The notes beneath the pieces were generated by a model, which saw only the letters and a list, made by a program, of their open reading frames with translations, did not search any database and was not told the DNA's origin. Below are positions 1 to 7,781 of a stretch of 64,000 bases of DNA, piece after piece; position 1 is the first letter of the stretch; each line of letters starts with the position of its first letter. A program made the position numbers and the translations under genes. The DNA comes from JBMNFI01 sp050949225 (GTDB lineage Bacteria; Bacillota; Dehalobacteriia; UBA4068): contig JBMNFI010000002.1 in assembly GCA_050949225.1 (NCBI GenBank), positions 558,001-622,000 of the forward strand. Direction: 5' to 3'.

Positions 1-2
1 CG

Positions 3-164
3 CCTCATCATCAAAAAGAGATGTCTTTAGAGATGGAGAAAGCTGGTATTCTTTTTACCTGTATCGGAGAGGTTACCGCTGCTGAACCGTTGCTTGAAAA
101 AGATGGTTTTTTGCAACCTATTGAGCCGCCGGCCGCCGATGAAATATACAAAGTAGTTAGTTGA
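3..164 (+). CDS. C-terminal end of an AIR synthase/HypE-like protein (partial)
   Basis: Only the last 53 codons are inside the window, and the frame is open to the left edge. The tail has a segment like 'EKAGILFTCIGEVTAAE' followed by 'PPAADEIYKVV', which resembles the C-terminal domain of AIR-synthase-related proteins (HypE/PurM/SelD fold), where an 'aGI...IGevt' strand-turn is followed by a PP-x-DE(L/I)Y end. The function therefore rests on a short stretch and could be any member of that superfamily. A hairpin followed by a T-rich stretch lies just after the stop, so this gene probably ends a transcript. Confidence 0.45.
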   Translation, partial: PHHQKEMSLEMEKAGILFTCIGEVTAAEPLLEKDGFLQPIEPPAADEIYKVVS

Positions 165-180
165 ATAATTGATAATAATG

Positions 181-216
181 GGCATACCGCTTAAGGGCAG
201 TATGCCTTGATTTTTA
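181..216 (+). terminator. Rho-independent terminator after the AIR-synthase-like gene
   Basis: The 7-bp inverted repeat ggcatac (181-187) / gtatgcc (200-206) is followed by a T-rich stretch (ttgattttta). It sits between the first gene's stop and the next gene's ribosome binding site. Confidence 0.55.
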
Positions 217-242
217 TAAAATACCTTTAAGGAGTGATGTAA

Positions 243-596
243 ATGTTGTTTATTTGTTATACCAGGTGTACAACTTGCAAAAAGGCTCAAAAATGGTTAG
301 ATGAACAGGAAATTATTTATCAAGTAAGGGATATTAAGACGGACAATCCAACCTACGATGAATTAAAAATGTGGCAGCAGCAAAGTGGCTTGCCTCTCAA
401 ACGTTTTTTTAATACTAGCGGTCAATTGTATAGAAACATGAAGCTTAAGGATAAACTTTCTGCCATAAGTGATTTAGAACAGCTGCAGCTTTTGGCGACT
501 GATGGGATGTTGTTGAAGCGTCCTATCTTAGTTGGTGATGACTTTGTGTTGGTAGGATTTAAGGAAGAAGAGTGGAAAAAAACTGTATTAAAATAG
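243..596 (+). CDS. ArsC/Spx-family thioredoxin-fold protein
   Basis: This 117-aa protein has the ArsC/Spx/YffB layout: an N-terminal thioredoxin fold with the motif YTRCTTCKKA (CxxC around residues 9-12), then the 'LPLKRFFNTSG' loop and a 'LLKRPILV' strand carrying the conserved R-P. Family members either reduce arsenate with glutathione or thioredoxin, or act as Spx-like regulators. Nothing here decides which, and it is far from the arsenic operon at 12.8-15.7 kb. A good ribosome binding site (taaggagtgatgtaa) fixes the start. It is probably monocistronic, because a terminator precedes it and an extended -10 promoter for the next gene follows. Confidence 0.8.
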   Translation: MLFICYTRCTTCKKAQKWLDEQEIIYQVRDIKTDNPTYDELKMWQQQSGLPLKRFFNTSGQLYRNMKLKDKLSAISDLEQLQLLATDGMLLKRPILVGDDFVLVGFKEEEWKKTVLK

Positions 597-636
597 TAAT
601 GGTGTATGATCTATAGTTTATTTGTTTGTCACAATA

Positions 637-645
637 TGATATAAT
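637..645 (+). promoter_or_regulatory. Extended -10 promoter for the GH10-like gene
   Basis: TG (637-638), one base, then TATAAT (640-645) forms an extended -10 element 35 bp upstream of the ATG at 680. No good -35 is visible at the usual spacing, which is common with extended -10 promoters. Confidence 0.5.
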
Positions 646-679
646 TAGCAGAAATAACAAATATAATGAGGTTTAGAGC

Positions 680-2251
680 ATGAAAAAAATTATAGCAATA
701 ATGGTAGCAGTAATGATGATTTTTGCAATAGCTTTACCAGTGACCGCCGCCAGAAATATTAGTGTTGTAATTGATGGCACTCCAGTAGTTTTTAAGCAGG
801 GATATGGGGAGCCTTATATTAACAAAGATTCCCGCACCATGATACCTTTAAGGGGGGCATTGGAGTCTTTTGGTGCCAAAGTAGGCTGGAATTCGGGCAC
901 TAAGACTGCTTCTGTTGTTTATGGCGACACTAGGATTAGTGTACCTATCGGTGAAAAATATATTTATGTTAACGGCGTGAAAAAAGATAACGATACCACA
1001 TCAATTATCAAAGATGGTGGACGTACATATTTGCCGATTCGTATTATTTTGGAATCCTGTGGTGCTTATGTTCAATGGAATGGCTCCACTTCTACAGTGA
1101 TAGTTACGAAAAAAGATCAAGAGACTCCACCAATGCCTACTCAAGAAATGAAAGCAATGTGGATTTCTTACATAGAACTTAATGATCTGCCTAGAACAGA
1201 AAATGGCTTTAAGACAGCCATCAATACGATGTTTGATAAATGTAAATCTTATGGCATGAATGCGGTGATTGTGCATGTGCGTTCACATAGTGATGCTATG
1301 TATCCTTCTGATTATTTCCCCTGGTCCAAGTATATTTCTGGTACACAGGGGAAAAACCCGGGTTATGATCCTTTGGAATATATGATTACGGCAGCTCATG
1401 ACAGGGGTTTAGAATTTCACGCTTGGATAAATCCATATCGTGTGTGCAGTGAAGCTGAATGGAGTAAATTATCAAGTGACAACCCGGCTAAAAAGTGGCG
1501 TAGTGATAACGATACCAGCAATGATCGTTGGGTTTTGAAACATCAAAGTAATTATTATTACAACCCTTCTGTGCCACAGGTCAGACAATTAATTATTAAT
1601 GGTGTAAAGGAGATAGTGCAAAAATATGATGTGGATGGTATCCACTTTGACGACTATTTTTATCCCACTGTAGGGGACGTCTCTGCCACTTGGTTTGACA
1701 AACCTGAATATGATGCCTCTGGCAGTTCGCTCAGTCTTGTTAACTGGCGGCGGGCTAATGTTAATACCTTAGTTAAAGATACTTACTCAGCTGTTAAAGC
1801 CATTAAAACCCAGGTGGTTTTTGGTATCAGTCCTCATGGAAATGTTAATAATTTGCGTAGCTCGACACAGTATTTTGTCGATATTGACACCTGGATGTCT
1901 AAGTCAGGCTATATAGATTATATCATGCCTCAGCTATACTGGGGTTTTGAGGCTAAAAGCGGTGGAAAATTAGCTTCTTGGGCATATAACAATAACTTGC
2001 AAACGTGGATTAATCTGAAAAAGAAGGGTAATGTTGATTTAATGATTGGTTTGGCTATGTATAAAGTCGGAACTGATAATAAAGAGGGTAATCCTACGTC
2101 TGAGTGGCTTCGTTATAATGATATCATTAAGCGTCAGGTTGAAGCGGGCAGAGCGAGTGGACAAGTTGAGGGGTATGCTTTCTATGGTTATAAAAACTTT
2201 TTGTCAGATGTCGCGCGACAAGAGGTGCAAAATCTGAAAAAAATTTTATAA
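680..2251 (+). CDS. Secreted stalk-domain glycoside hydrolase, GH10-like (GHL10/DUF187)
   Basis: This 523-aa exported protein has a signal peptide at residues 1-24 (KK, hydrophobic core, ALPVTAA). A copper-amine-oxidase N-terminal-type stalk domain follows (about 25-145) with two copies of the 'RTMIPLRGALESFGAKVGW' / 'RTYLPIRIILESCGAYVQW' motif. The C-terminal GHL10 family domain (about 155-520) starts 'EMKAMWISYIEL' and includes 'GIHFDDYFYP' and 'YIMPQLYWGF'. Such proteins are thought to act on cell-wall or surface glycans, with the stalk domain holding them at the wall. The domain pairing is like that of the M23 peptidase at 3961-4830. No terminator is visible before the catalase gene. Confidence 0.85.
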   Translation: MKKIIAIMVAVMMIFAIALPVTAARNISVVIDGTPVVFKQGYGEPYINKDSRTMIPLRGALESFGAKVGWNSGTKTASVVYGDTRISVPIGEKYIYVNGVKKDNDTTSIIKDGGRTYLPIRIILESCGAYVQWNGSTSTVIVTKKDQETPPMPTQEMKAMWISYIELNDLPRTENGFKTAINTMFDKCKSYGMNAVIVHVRSHSDAMYPSDYFPWSKYISGTQGKNPGYDPLEYMITAAHDRGLEFHAWINPYRVCSEAEWSKLSSDNPAKKWRSDNDTSNDRWVLKHQSNYYYNPSVPQVRQLIINGVKEIVQKYDVDGIHFDDYFYPTVGDVSATWFDKPEYDASGSSLSLVNWRRANVNTLVKDTYSAVKAIKTQVVFGISPHGNVNNLRSSTQYFVDIDTWMSKSGYIDYIMPQLYWGFEAKSGGKLASWAYNNNLQTWINLKKKGNVDLMIGLAMYKVGTDNKEGNPTSEWLRYNDIIKRQVEAGRASGQVEGYAFYGYKNFLSDVARQEVQNLKKIL

Positions 2252-2326
2252 ATAACTAATAATTAAGAGTGTTTAGTAAAAGCGGAAGTTTATAAAAAAC
2301 ATAATATAAAAAAGGGAGGGATCATC

Positions 2327-3844
2327 ATGAAAAAAGACAAGAATAAAAAACTTACTACAGTAGCAGGGGCACCTGTAGCGGATAATACTAATTCAGTTAC
2401 TGCCGGTACGCGTGGTGGTATGATGCTGCAAAATCCCTGGTTTATTGAAAAACTAGCTCATTTTGATCGAGAAGTAATCCCTGAGCGTCGCATGCATGCC
2501 AAAGGTTCCGGCGCCTTTGGTAAGTTCACTGTTACTCATGATATTACACAGTATAGTAAAGCTAAGATTTTCTCAGATATTGGTAAAGAAACTGAAGCTT
2601 TTGTTCGTTTTTCTACTGTGGCGGGCGAACGAGGAGCGGCTGATGCGGAAAGGGATATCAGGGGCTTTGCCATGAAGTTTTATACAGAAGAGGGTATCTG
2701 GGATTTGGTGGGCAATAATACTCCGGTTTTCTTTTTACGCGATCCCTTGCGTTTTCCGGATCTTAACCACGCTGTTAAGCGTGACCCTAAGACTAATATG
2801 CGTTCAGCTCAGAATAACTGGGATTTCTGGAGCATGTTGCCGGAGGCACTTCATCAAGTAACCATTACGATGTCGGATCGTGGGATACCCGCCTCTTACC
2901 GTCATATGGATGGTTTTGGCAGTCACACTTTTAGTTTAATCAATGCTGATAATCAGCGTGTATGGGTTAAGTTTCATCTTAAAACACAACAAGGTATCAA
3001 AAACCTAACTGATCAAGAGGCGGCAGAGATTGTTGCCCATGATCGCGAGAGTAATCAAAGAGATCTCTTTGAGGCCATAGAGCGTGGAGACTTTCCTCGT
3101 TGGGATTTTTCTATTCAGGTTATGACTGAGGAACAAGCGCAGAATCATCATGAAAACCCTTTTGATATTTCTAAGGTTTGGCATCATAAGGAATATCCTT
3201 TAATACCTGTAGGAGTTTTGGAGCTTAATCGCAATCCCAAGAATTATTATGCCAGTGTTGAGCAGGCGGCTTTCAATCCCGCTCATATTGTACCCGGAAT
3301 TGGGCTTTCACCGGATAAGCTTTTGCAAGGCAGACTTTTTTCCTATGGTGATGCGCAGCGTTATCGTTTGGGAGTTAATCATCATTCTATTCCGGTTAAT
3401 TCTCCTAAAAATACTGTGCATGCTTATCATCGTGATGGGCAGATGCGTGTGGATGAAAATTATGGTTCCACTGTTACATACCAGCCTAACAGTTATAACG
3501 AATGGGCAGAGCAGTCCGATTTTCGTGAACCGCCACTGGAAATTCAGGGAGCTATGGATTCTTATGAACCCAAGGATGATCAAACAGATGATTGTTTTTA
3601 TCAACCGGGTGATTTATACCGCCTGATCAGCGAGGAACAAAAACAGGTATTAGTTGAAAATACGGTGCGCAATATGGAGGGTGTTACTGATAATATCAAG
3701 TATCGCCATAGTGCACATTGTTATTTGGCGGATCCGGACTATGGAACTCGTTTGGCTAATTTGTTGGGGCTTGAATTGTCCCAGGTTATTAAGCTTGCTG
3801 ACATGTCTCATGATGAACGAATGAAGGCTACTTCATTAGAGTAA
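2327..3844 (+). CDS. katA: Monofunctional haem catalase
   Basis: This 505-aa small-subunit clade catalase converts hydrogen peroxide to water and oxygen in the cytoplasm. The distal catalytic His is in 'RRMHAKGSGAFG' and the Asn in 'LVGNNTPVFF'. The proximal Tyr lies in 'RLFSYGDAQRYRLG', where R-x-F-x-Y-x-D-x-x-x-x-R is the haem-binding signature. Length is typical for the clade. The start has a strong ribosome binding site (aaagggagggatcatc). A very good terminator follows directly. In an otherwise anaerobe-like, spore-forming background it suggests exposure to oxygen. Confidence 0.97.
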   Translation: MKKDKNKKLTTVAGAPVADNTNSVTAGTRGGMMLQNPWFIEKLAHFDREVIPERRMHAKGSGAFGKFTVTHDITQYSKAKIFSDIGKETEAFVRFSTVAGERGAADAERDIRGFAMKFYTEEGIWDLVGNNTPVFFLRDPLRFPDLNHAVKRDPKTNMRSAQNNWDFWSMLPEALHQVTITMSDRGIPASYRHMDGFGSHTFSLINADNQRVWVKFHLKTQQGIKNLTDQEAAEIVAHDRESNQRDLFEAIERGDFPRWDFSIQVMTEEQAQNHHENPFDISKVWHHKEYPLIPVGVLELNRNPKNYYASVEQAAFNPAHIVPGIGLSPDKLLQGRLFSYGDAQRYRLGVNHHSIPVNSPKNTVHAYHRDGQMRVDENYGSTVTYQPNSYNEWAEQSDFREPPLEIQGAMDSYEPKDDQTDDCFYQPGDLYRLISEEQKQVLVENTVRNMEGVTDNIKYRHSAHCYLADPDYGTRLANLLGLELSQVIKLADMSHDERMKATSLE

Positions 3845-3861
3845 AATATCACTTAAAGAAT

Positions 3862-3891
3862 AAAAACCCCGTCTTTAAAGACGGGGTTTTT
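3862..3891 (+). terminator. Rho-independent terminator of the catalase gene
   Basis: A 13-bp perfect stem (aaaaaccccgtct / agacggggttttt) with a TTAA loop and a run of T. The flanking A-run means it may also work for the minus-strand M23 gene. Confidence 0.9.
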
Positions 3892-3960
3892 ATTGATATC
3901 TTATAAAAGAAAGAAAAACGTGAGAGAATTTTGTCCTTTTGAGGATAATTTATATATTAT

Positions 3961-4830
3961 TTAGAAAAATTCCAGTGGATCAACTTTTTCTTTTCCCACA
4001 CGTACCTCAAAATGCAAGTGATAGCCGGTAGTATTACCGGTTTTGCCCACATAGCCTATTACATCGCCCCGCTTAACAGTGTCGCCAAGAGAGACGTTAA
4101 TAGAGTCCATATGAGCATAAAGTGTAGAGAGGTGGTTATTATTATATTTTATGTTTTTGTGGGTAATAATGCAATAAATACCGTAACTGGTGGTGAGTTG
4201 TTTCATGGTAGTAACCTCTCCATCTTGGGCGGCTACAATAGGTTTTCCTTGAATGTTGCTGCCGGCAATATCGATTGCTAAATGGGTCATATTTCGATCA
4301 TAAAAATCAGAGGTAATTAGATAATAATTCGGTACGGGCCAAAGTAAATTTGCCGTTTTGATTAAGCTGCTATCAACTGTAGATGAGGAGCCGTTAGAAT
4401 TCACCGTACAGGTATTGCTGGTGTTATTCCAGTTTACTTGTGCGCCAAAGGCTTCCAGGACAATGCGTATTGGTAGATAAGTGCGGTTGTTTTTGATTAC
4501 GGCTTCGGTATCATTGTTGATTTGTCGGCCGTTTTTAAGGATATAAGATTTACCAATGGGAGCTTGGACAGTAATATTATCTTTTGTGACTGTCGCTATT
4601 TTATTGGTACCATCCCAGTTGACCTGGCAGCCGAATGTTTCCATGGTTACTCGCAGCGGTACCTGAGTACGATTGTTTTCATCAATAAACGGCTTGCCCA
4701 TACTATCTGTAAAAACAACATTTTGGTTATCAATTTTGATGGTTAAGTCGGCAGCTGATGCAGTCGTAACACTAATTAAAAGCATCAAAATAATAGCTGT
4801 TACGATTATAAGAGAAAATCTTTTTTTCAT
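3961..4830 (-). CDS. Secreted stalk-domain M23 metallopeptidase
   Basis: This 289-aa exported protein has a signal peptide (MKKRFSLIIV to ...TTASAA), a copper-amine-oxidase-type stalk domain with two repeats ('RTQVPLRVTMETFGCQVNW' and 'RTYLPIRIVLEAFGAQVNW'), and a C-terminal M23 (LytM-like) domain. The zinc ligands are in 'HLAIDIAGS' (H-x3-D) and 'GYHLHFEVR' (HLHxE). It should cut peptide cross-links in peptidoglycan. An upstream ATG at 4914 is possible, but the ATG at 4830 has the ribosome binding site (gaaaggagtt) and gives a clean signal peptide. A consensus promoter lies at 4885-4914, so 4914 would fall inside the -35 box. Confidence 0.92.
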   Translation of the reverse strand: MKKRFSLIIVTAIILMLLISVTTASAADLTIKIDNQNVVFTDSMGKPFIDENNRTQVPLRVTMETFGCQVNWDGTNKIATVTKDNITVQAPIGKSYILKNGRQINNDTEAVIKNNRTYLPIRIVLEAFGAQVNWNNTSNTCTVNSNGSSSTVDSSLIKTANLLWPVPNYYLITSDFYDRNMTHLAIDIAGSNIQGKPIVAAQDGEVTTMKQLTTSYGIYCIITHKNIKYNNNHLSTLYAHMDSINVSLGDTVKRGDVIGYVGKTGNTTGYHLHFEVRVGKEKVDPLEFF

Positions 4831-4884
4831 GGCAAAACAGAACTCCTTTCTTAAATATCGCATAAAATGCATAAAGGTATGCTT

Positions 4885-4914
4885 ATTATACATATCTTTG
4901 TCGATAAAAGTCAA
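4885..4914 (-). promoter_or_regulatory. Sigma-A promoter of the M23 peptidase gene
   Basis: On the minus strand, TTGACT (4914-4909), an 18-bp spacer and TATAAT (4890-4885) lie about 55 bp upstream of the start codon. The remaining sequence up to 5133 is non-coding, with nothing else recognised. Confidence 0.75.
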
Positions 4915-5133
4915 GTTTACAATGACAAGGAGCCTGATGTAAAGGTTTTTTTATTCCCTTCAGAGAAAATTTTTTCAGATATTTACCGGTCTAAAACAAT
5001 AAATACTTATGTTTTCTCCCTGCTTAAAGGGGGTATTATGCCCTCAGGTTTTTAGTGGTTTTGAGAGTTGATTTAACAGCATAAACAGTTATATGAATTT
5101 TTTGTGTATAAAGTTAAGTAGTGGGGTTATTCC

Positions 5134-5178
5134 AAAAAATCCCTCCTGTGGGTAACTATGCTACCGTTCACAGGAGGG
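5134..5178 (-). terminator. Terminator downstream of the Cys-rich gene
   Basis: A 10-bp perfect stem, ccctcctgtg (5141-5150) / cacaggaggg (5169-5178). Read on the minus strand it is followed at once by a T-run (complement of 5134-5139). It lies about 60 bp past the stop of the 66-aa Cys-rich gene. Confidence 0.75.
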
Positions 5179-5241
5179 GTGCATATATTGTGTTTGCGTT
5201 TTTTTTACGGAACTAATAAATTTATTTACTGTAAGGTAAAA

Positions 5242-5442
5242 TTAACAAGGATATTTTATGCAAACCGAAGGACAGCAGCTATAGATTGGAACACAACAAA
5301 CGCAGGATGGAATGCGGTAACAATAACAAGGGTTACAATAAAAAGTACTTTGCCAACAGCCGCAATATCTTCTGCAGCTACATATTTGTATATTACATGT
5401 GGGTCGGTTACGGTAAGAGCGATTACAACGGCGCTTTTTCAT
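5242..5442 (-). CDS. Small very cysteine-rich protein, possible spore coat/exosporium component
   Basis: This 66-aa protein has about 16 Cys plus many Tyr and Arg and few acidic residues. The Cys pattern is irregular (C, CxC, CC pairs) with no zinc-ribbon spacing and no signal peptide. A ribosome binding site (gaaagagg about 11 nt before ATG) and its own terminator (5134-5178) support a real gene. It is followed across 0.4 kb by the cotJ operon on the same strand. Cys- and Tyr-rich small proteins are typical of cross-linked spore coat or exosporium layers (general knowledge). The coat assignment here is inference from composition and location, and I recognise no named family. Confidence 0.55.
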   Translation of the reverse strand: MKKRRCNRSYRNRPTCNIQICSCRRYCGCWQSTFYCNPCYCYRIPSCVCCVPIYSCCPSVCIKYPC

Positions 5443-5773
5443 AATAATAAACCTCTTTCATTATTTAATCTAGAAATATTGAAAAAATACTTCTTAATTT
5501 ATTATATGAAACAAGCTTATCAATGTGTTTTTTTATATTAAAAAGTCAAGAAAACAAGAAGCTTATTTTAAAGTTTAATGATATCATTTCTGCCCACAAA
5601 GGAAAGGATATTGATGAACCCCTTTTTAATATAAAACGCTACAAAAAATACCATTATCCAAACTATAAATATTTTTTGAGATTTTGTTTAACCGGATTTG
5701 ATGCAAACTATTTTAGTAAAATAACCTGCAAGTTTGAGGTGAGAGCTTGGTGAATAATTCATCTGGATCGAAA

Positions 5774-5821
5774 CCAAATATCAAAAGAACCAAACTGAGG
5801 TTTAGTTCTTTTGATATTTGG
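5774..5821. terminator. Long perfect hairpin after cotJC
   Basis: A 17-bp perfect inverted repeat (5774-5790 / 5805-5821) with a 14-nt loop, 31 bp beyond the cotJC stop. The trailing T-stretch on the minus strand is short (TTT), so termination is likely but could be partial. The rest of 5443-5851 is A+T-rich with no gene I can support. Confidence 0.65.
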
Positions 5822-5851
5822 AAATAAGTTTTTTAATCGAGAGTGAAGCTT

Positions 5852-6424
5852 TTACCGAGAAACCTTTTTCCAGAACATTTCTTGGGTTTCGGTCAAGGCT
5901 TCACCAAAGCGTTGAATATGGACGATTTCACGTTCACGCAGCCAGTATAAGGCATCAGAAATTCCCGGATCATCTGATAAGGCCAGAAGATTGTTATATG
6001 TTGCGCGAGCTTTTTGTTCAGCATCCAGATTTTCAGTTAAATCGGCAATCGGATCATCTTTGGCAGCTATATAGGTGCTGGTAAAGGGGTTACCGGTGGC
6101 ATCAACATAAAAAAGAGCCTTGCCATGTTCTGCAAAATGCGGCGCCATGCCGGCTTCCTCCATTTGTTTAACGGTGGCATTTTTGGTTAATTGATAGACC
6201 ATGGCAGCTACCATCTCCATATGTGCCAGTTCTTCAGTGCCGATATCAGTTAAAAGGGCTTTTGTCTTATTGGTTGGCATGGTATAACGTTGATTAAGAT
6301 AGCGCAGACTTGCGCTTAATTCACCATCAGGCCCGCCGTATTGTGTTATTATAAGCTTTGCTAGCTTGGGGTTAGTGGTGGTAGCTTTTACCGGATACAT
6401 TAACTTTTTTTCATAGACCCACAT
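5852..6424 (-). CDS. cotJC: Spore coat protein CotJC (manganese-catalase-like)
   Basis: This 190-aa protein is a ferritin-like four-helix protein of the manganese catalase family. Metal-ligand-type motifs are visible: 'DIGTEELAHMEMVAAMV' (ExxH) and 'REREIVHIQRFGEAL' (E and ExxH). It is a coat component that may degrade hydrogen peroxide at the spore surface, with CotJA and CotJB helping its deposition. It is the last gene of cotJA-cotJB-cotJC on the minus strand. Start MWVYEKKLMYP is the usual CotJC N-terminus, preceded by an aaggaggatt ribosome binding site. Confidence 0.95.
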   Translation of the reverse strand: MWVYEKKLMYPVKATTTNPKLAKLIITQYGGPDGELSASLRYLNQRYTMPTNKTKALLTDIGTEELAHMEMVAAMVYQLTKNATVKQMEEAGMAPHFAEHGKALFYVDATGNPFTSTYIAAKDDPIADLTENLDAEQKARATYNNLLALSDDPGISDALYWLREREIVHIQRFGEALTETQEMFWKKVSR

Positions 6425-6491
6425 TTAATAATCCTCCTTTTTAAATCCTTTTACTACTCGATAAACACAGTTAGGTTTTTTAGTCAATGTT

Positions 6492-6761
6492 TTACATGTC
6501 CCAGGGGAAATTTTGTTCAGCCCACAGCCAACCTTGATCAACTTTGGCATCGGAGGTCCGAATAGGACCATATGTATTGACATATTCTTCGTATAAAACA
6601 GCCCTTTCATCAGCTACTTCTTCCAAGCGAGCCAAAGCTCCCAGATCATCGGAATGATTATCCAAATAAAGGGCTATTTCTGTAATGATAAAATCAAGTT
6701 TACAGATTTTTTCCAACAGCTGTCTTTGAGTTGTTTTTTTAGGTCGTACAGCAATACTCAT
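6492..6761 (-). CDS. cotJB: Spore coat protein CotJB
   Basis: This 89-aa helical protein has the CotJB signature: 'LLEKICKLDFIITEIALYLDNHSDD' in the first half and the C-terminal 'YGPIRTSD...WLWAEQNFPWDM'. It sits between CotJA and CotJC and is needed for the coat assembly of CotJC in Bacillus (established for that system). The ribosome binding site aaaggaggttaa precedes ATG 6761. Its stop is 67 bp before cotJC. Confidence 0.93.
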   Translation of the reverse strand: MSIAVRPKKTTQRQLLEKICKLDFIITEIALYLDNHSDDLGALARLEEVADERAVLYEEYVNTYGPIRTSDAKVDQGWLWAEQNFPWDM

Positions 6762-6819
6762 AAAATTAACCTCCTTTAAATTTTTAATCGATAAAAGTTA
6801 ATGACCCTCTTGTCTAAAT

Positions 6820-7005
6820 TTACTTGATTTCATTTGGACCATATTTACCGAGAGGAATATTAAGCTCTGGAAAGAGGGTGCCATTTTTGAATGCTGTTTC
6901 ATAATCATAAATATTTTTAACTTTTTGCAAGGGAACAGTGGCATAAGCAATGCGCAATGGACAGGGGTCGCTTTCCCGATTTTCGTAAAAACGTTTGCTA
7001 TTCAT
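6820..7005 (-). CDS. cotJA: Spore coat-associated protein CotJA
   Basis: This 61-aa protein has the CotJA family core 'CPLRIAYATVPLQKVKNIYDYETAFKNGTLFPELNIPLGKY' (quoted as recognised in pieces: 'LRIAYATVPLQ', 'GTLFPELNIPLG'). It is the first gene of the coat operon, with a strong ggaggtcaaac ribosome binding site. The operon is divergent from the DivIVA-like gene. I could not identify a clear sigma-E or sigma-K promoter in the A+T-rich gap. Confidence 0.9.
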   Translation of the reverse strand: MNSKRFYENRESDPCPLRIAYATVPLQKVKNIYDYETAFKNGTLFPELNIPLGKYGPNEIK

Positions 7006-7086
7006 GTTTGACCTCCTTGAATTTGGAATTTATATAAATATTTTATTGTTTAGCTTTGCATTATGTGCTTGACTATCTTGCTATTG

Positions 7087-7115
7087 TTGACAATAAAAGT
7101 AGGGGGTATTATAAT
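7087..7115 (+). promoter_or_regulatory. Consensus sigma-A promoter of the DivIVA-like gene
   Basis: TTGACA (7087-7092), exactly 17 bp, TATAAT (7110-7115): a perfect consensus. An ATG at 7114 lies inside the -10 box and cannot be the start, which supports ATG 7147. Confidence 0.85.
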
Positions 7116-7146
7116 GAATATATATTTTGTGAGGGGAGCAAACACG

Positions 7147-7662
7147 ATGAAATTGACTAAAGAGGGTATTTCACAGATTCGTCTTACCTACATCAAAAAA
7201 AAATATTATCTTACCCAAGAAGTTGATAAATGCTTAGATGATATTGCGGAAGCAGCCGATGACGTACAAAAGGAATTAGCTGATCTGCGTGAAAAAGTGG
7301 CTAAAAACATGGAAAATGAAGCTGAACTGTCATCAATTTTGGTTAATGCACAAAAAAATGCACAGCAAATTTTACAAAATGCCGAACAGAATGCGGAAGA
7401 AACTATAAAAAAAGCACAAGATAAAGCAGCTGACATTTTAGAAGAGGCAAAAAAACAGAGTCAGTCTTTGACTGCTGCTAACCAAAAAATGCATGATAAA
7501 ACCTATCAACTTAAAGAAAGCTTAAAACAATATGTGGAGGATCTTGAAAATAAATTCACCGCTGTTTTATCTAATGATAATATAAAAGAGACAAATACAG
7601 GGGAGAATGATAGTGTTTTTAAGGATGCTTTAAAAAGACTAGAGGGTTTTGGTAAAAAATAA
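7147..7662 (+). CDS. DivIVA-like coiled-coil protein
   Basis: This 171-aa, highly charged, mostly helical protein has a short N-terminal DivIVA-like part ('LTKEGISQIRL..YLTQEVDKCLDDIAEAADDVQ'). A long coiled coil rich in Ala, Glu, Lys and Gln follows, including the heptad-like 'NAQKNAQQILQNAEQNAEE'. DivIVA/GpsB relatives bind membrane curvature and recruit division, sporulation or wall proteins. The N-terminal membrane-binding motif is not textbook, so the family call is moderate. Start ATG 7147 has gaggggagc upstream and lies about 25 nt after the expected transcript start. A bidirectional terminator follows. Confidence 0.65.
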   Translation: MKLTKEGISQIRLTYIKKKYYLTQEVDKCLDDIAEAADDVQKELADLREKVAKNMENEAELSSILVNAQKNAQQILQNAEQNAEETIKKAQDKAADILEEAKKQSQSLTAANQKMHDKTYQLKESLKQYVEDLENKFTAVLSNDNIKETNTGENDSVFKDALKRLEGFGKK

Positions 7663-7680
7663 GGATTAAAGATATAAAAA

Positions 7681-7714
7681 ACACCGCCGAAATGATTAAT
7701 CATTTCGGCGGTGT
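7681..7714. terminator. Bidirectional terminator between convergent genes
   Basis: A 14-bp perfect stem (acaccgccgaaatg / catttcggcggtgt) with a 6-nt loop. Runs of A before it and T after it let it serve both the DivIVA-like gene (+) and the giant surface gene (-). Confidence 0.9.
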
Positions 7715-7781
7715 TTTTTATTTTACTTTGTATCTATAATATGTTGGTTTATATTATAGAGTTATCATTATTATATCCTGG

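Noticed and set aside
5158..5541. Plus-strand open frame antisense to the Cys-rich gene
   Set aside because: It runs through the minus-strand terminator and has no ribosome binding site; the minus-strand reading has both signals.
5523..5753. Plus-strand 76-codon open frame between the Cys-rich gene and cotJC
   Set aside because: There is no ribosome binding site, the composition is Lys/Tyr/Phe-rich as expected of random A+T-rich DNA, and it overlaps no conserved pattern I know.
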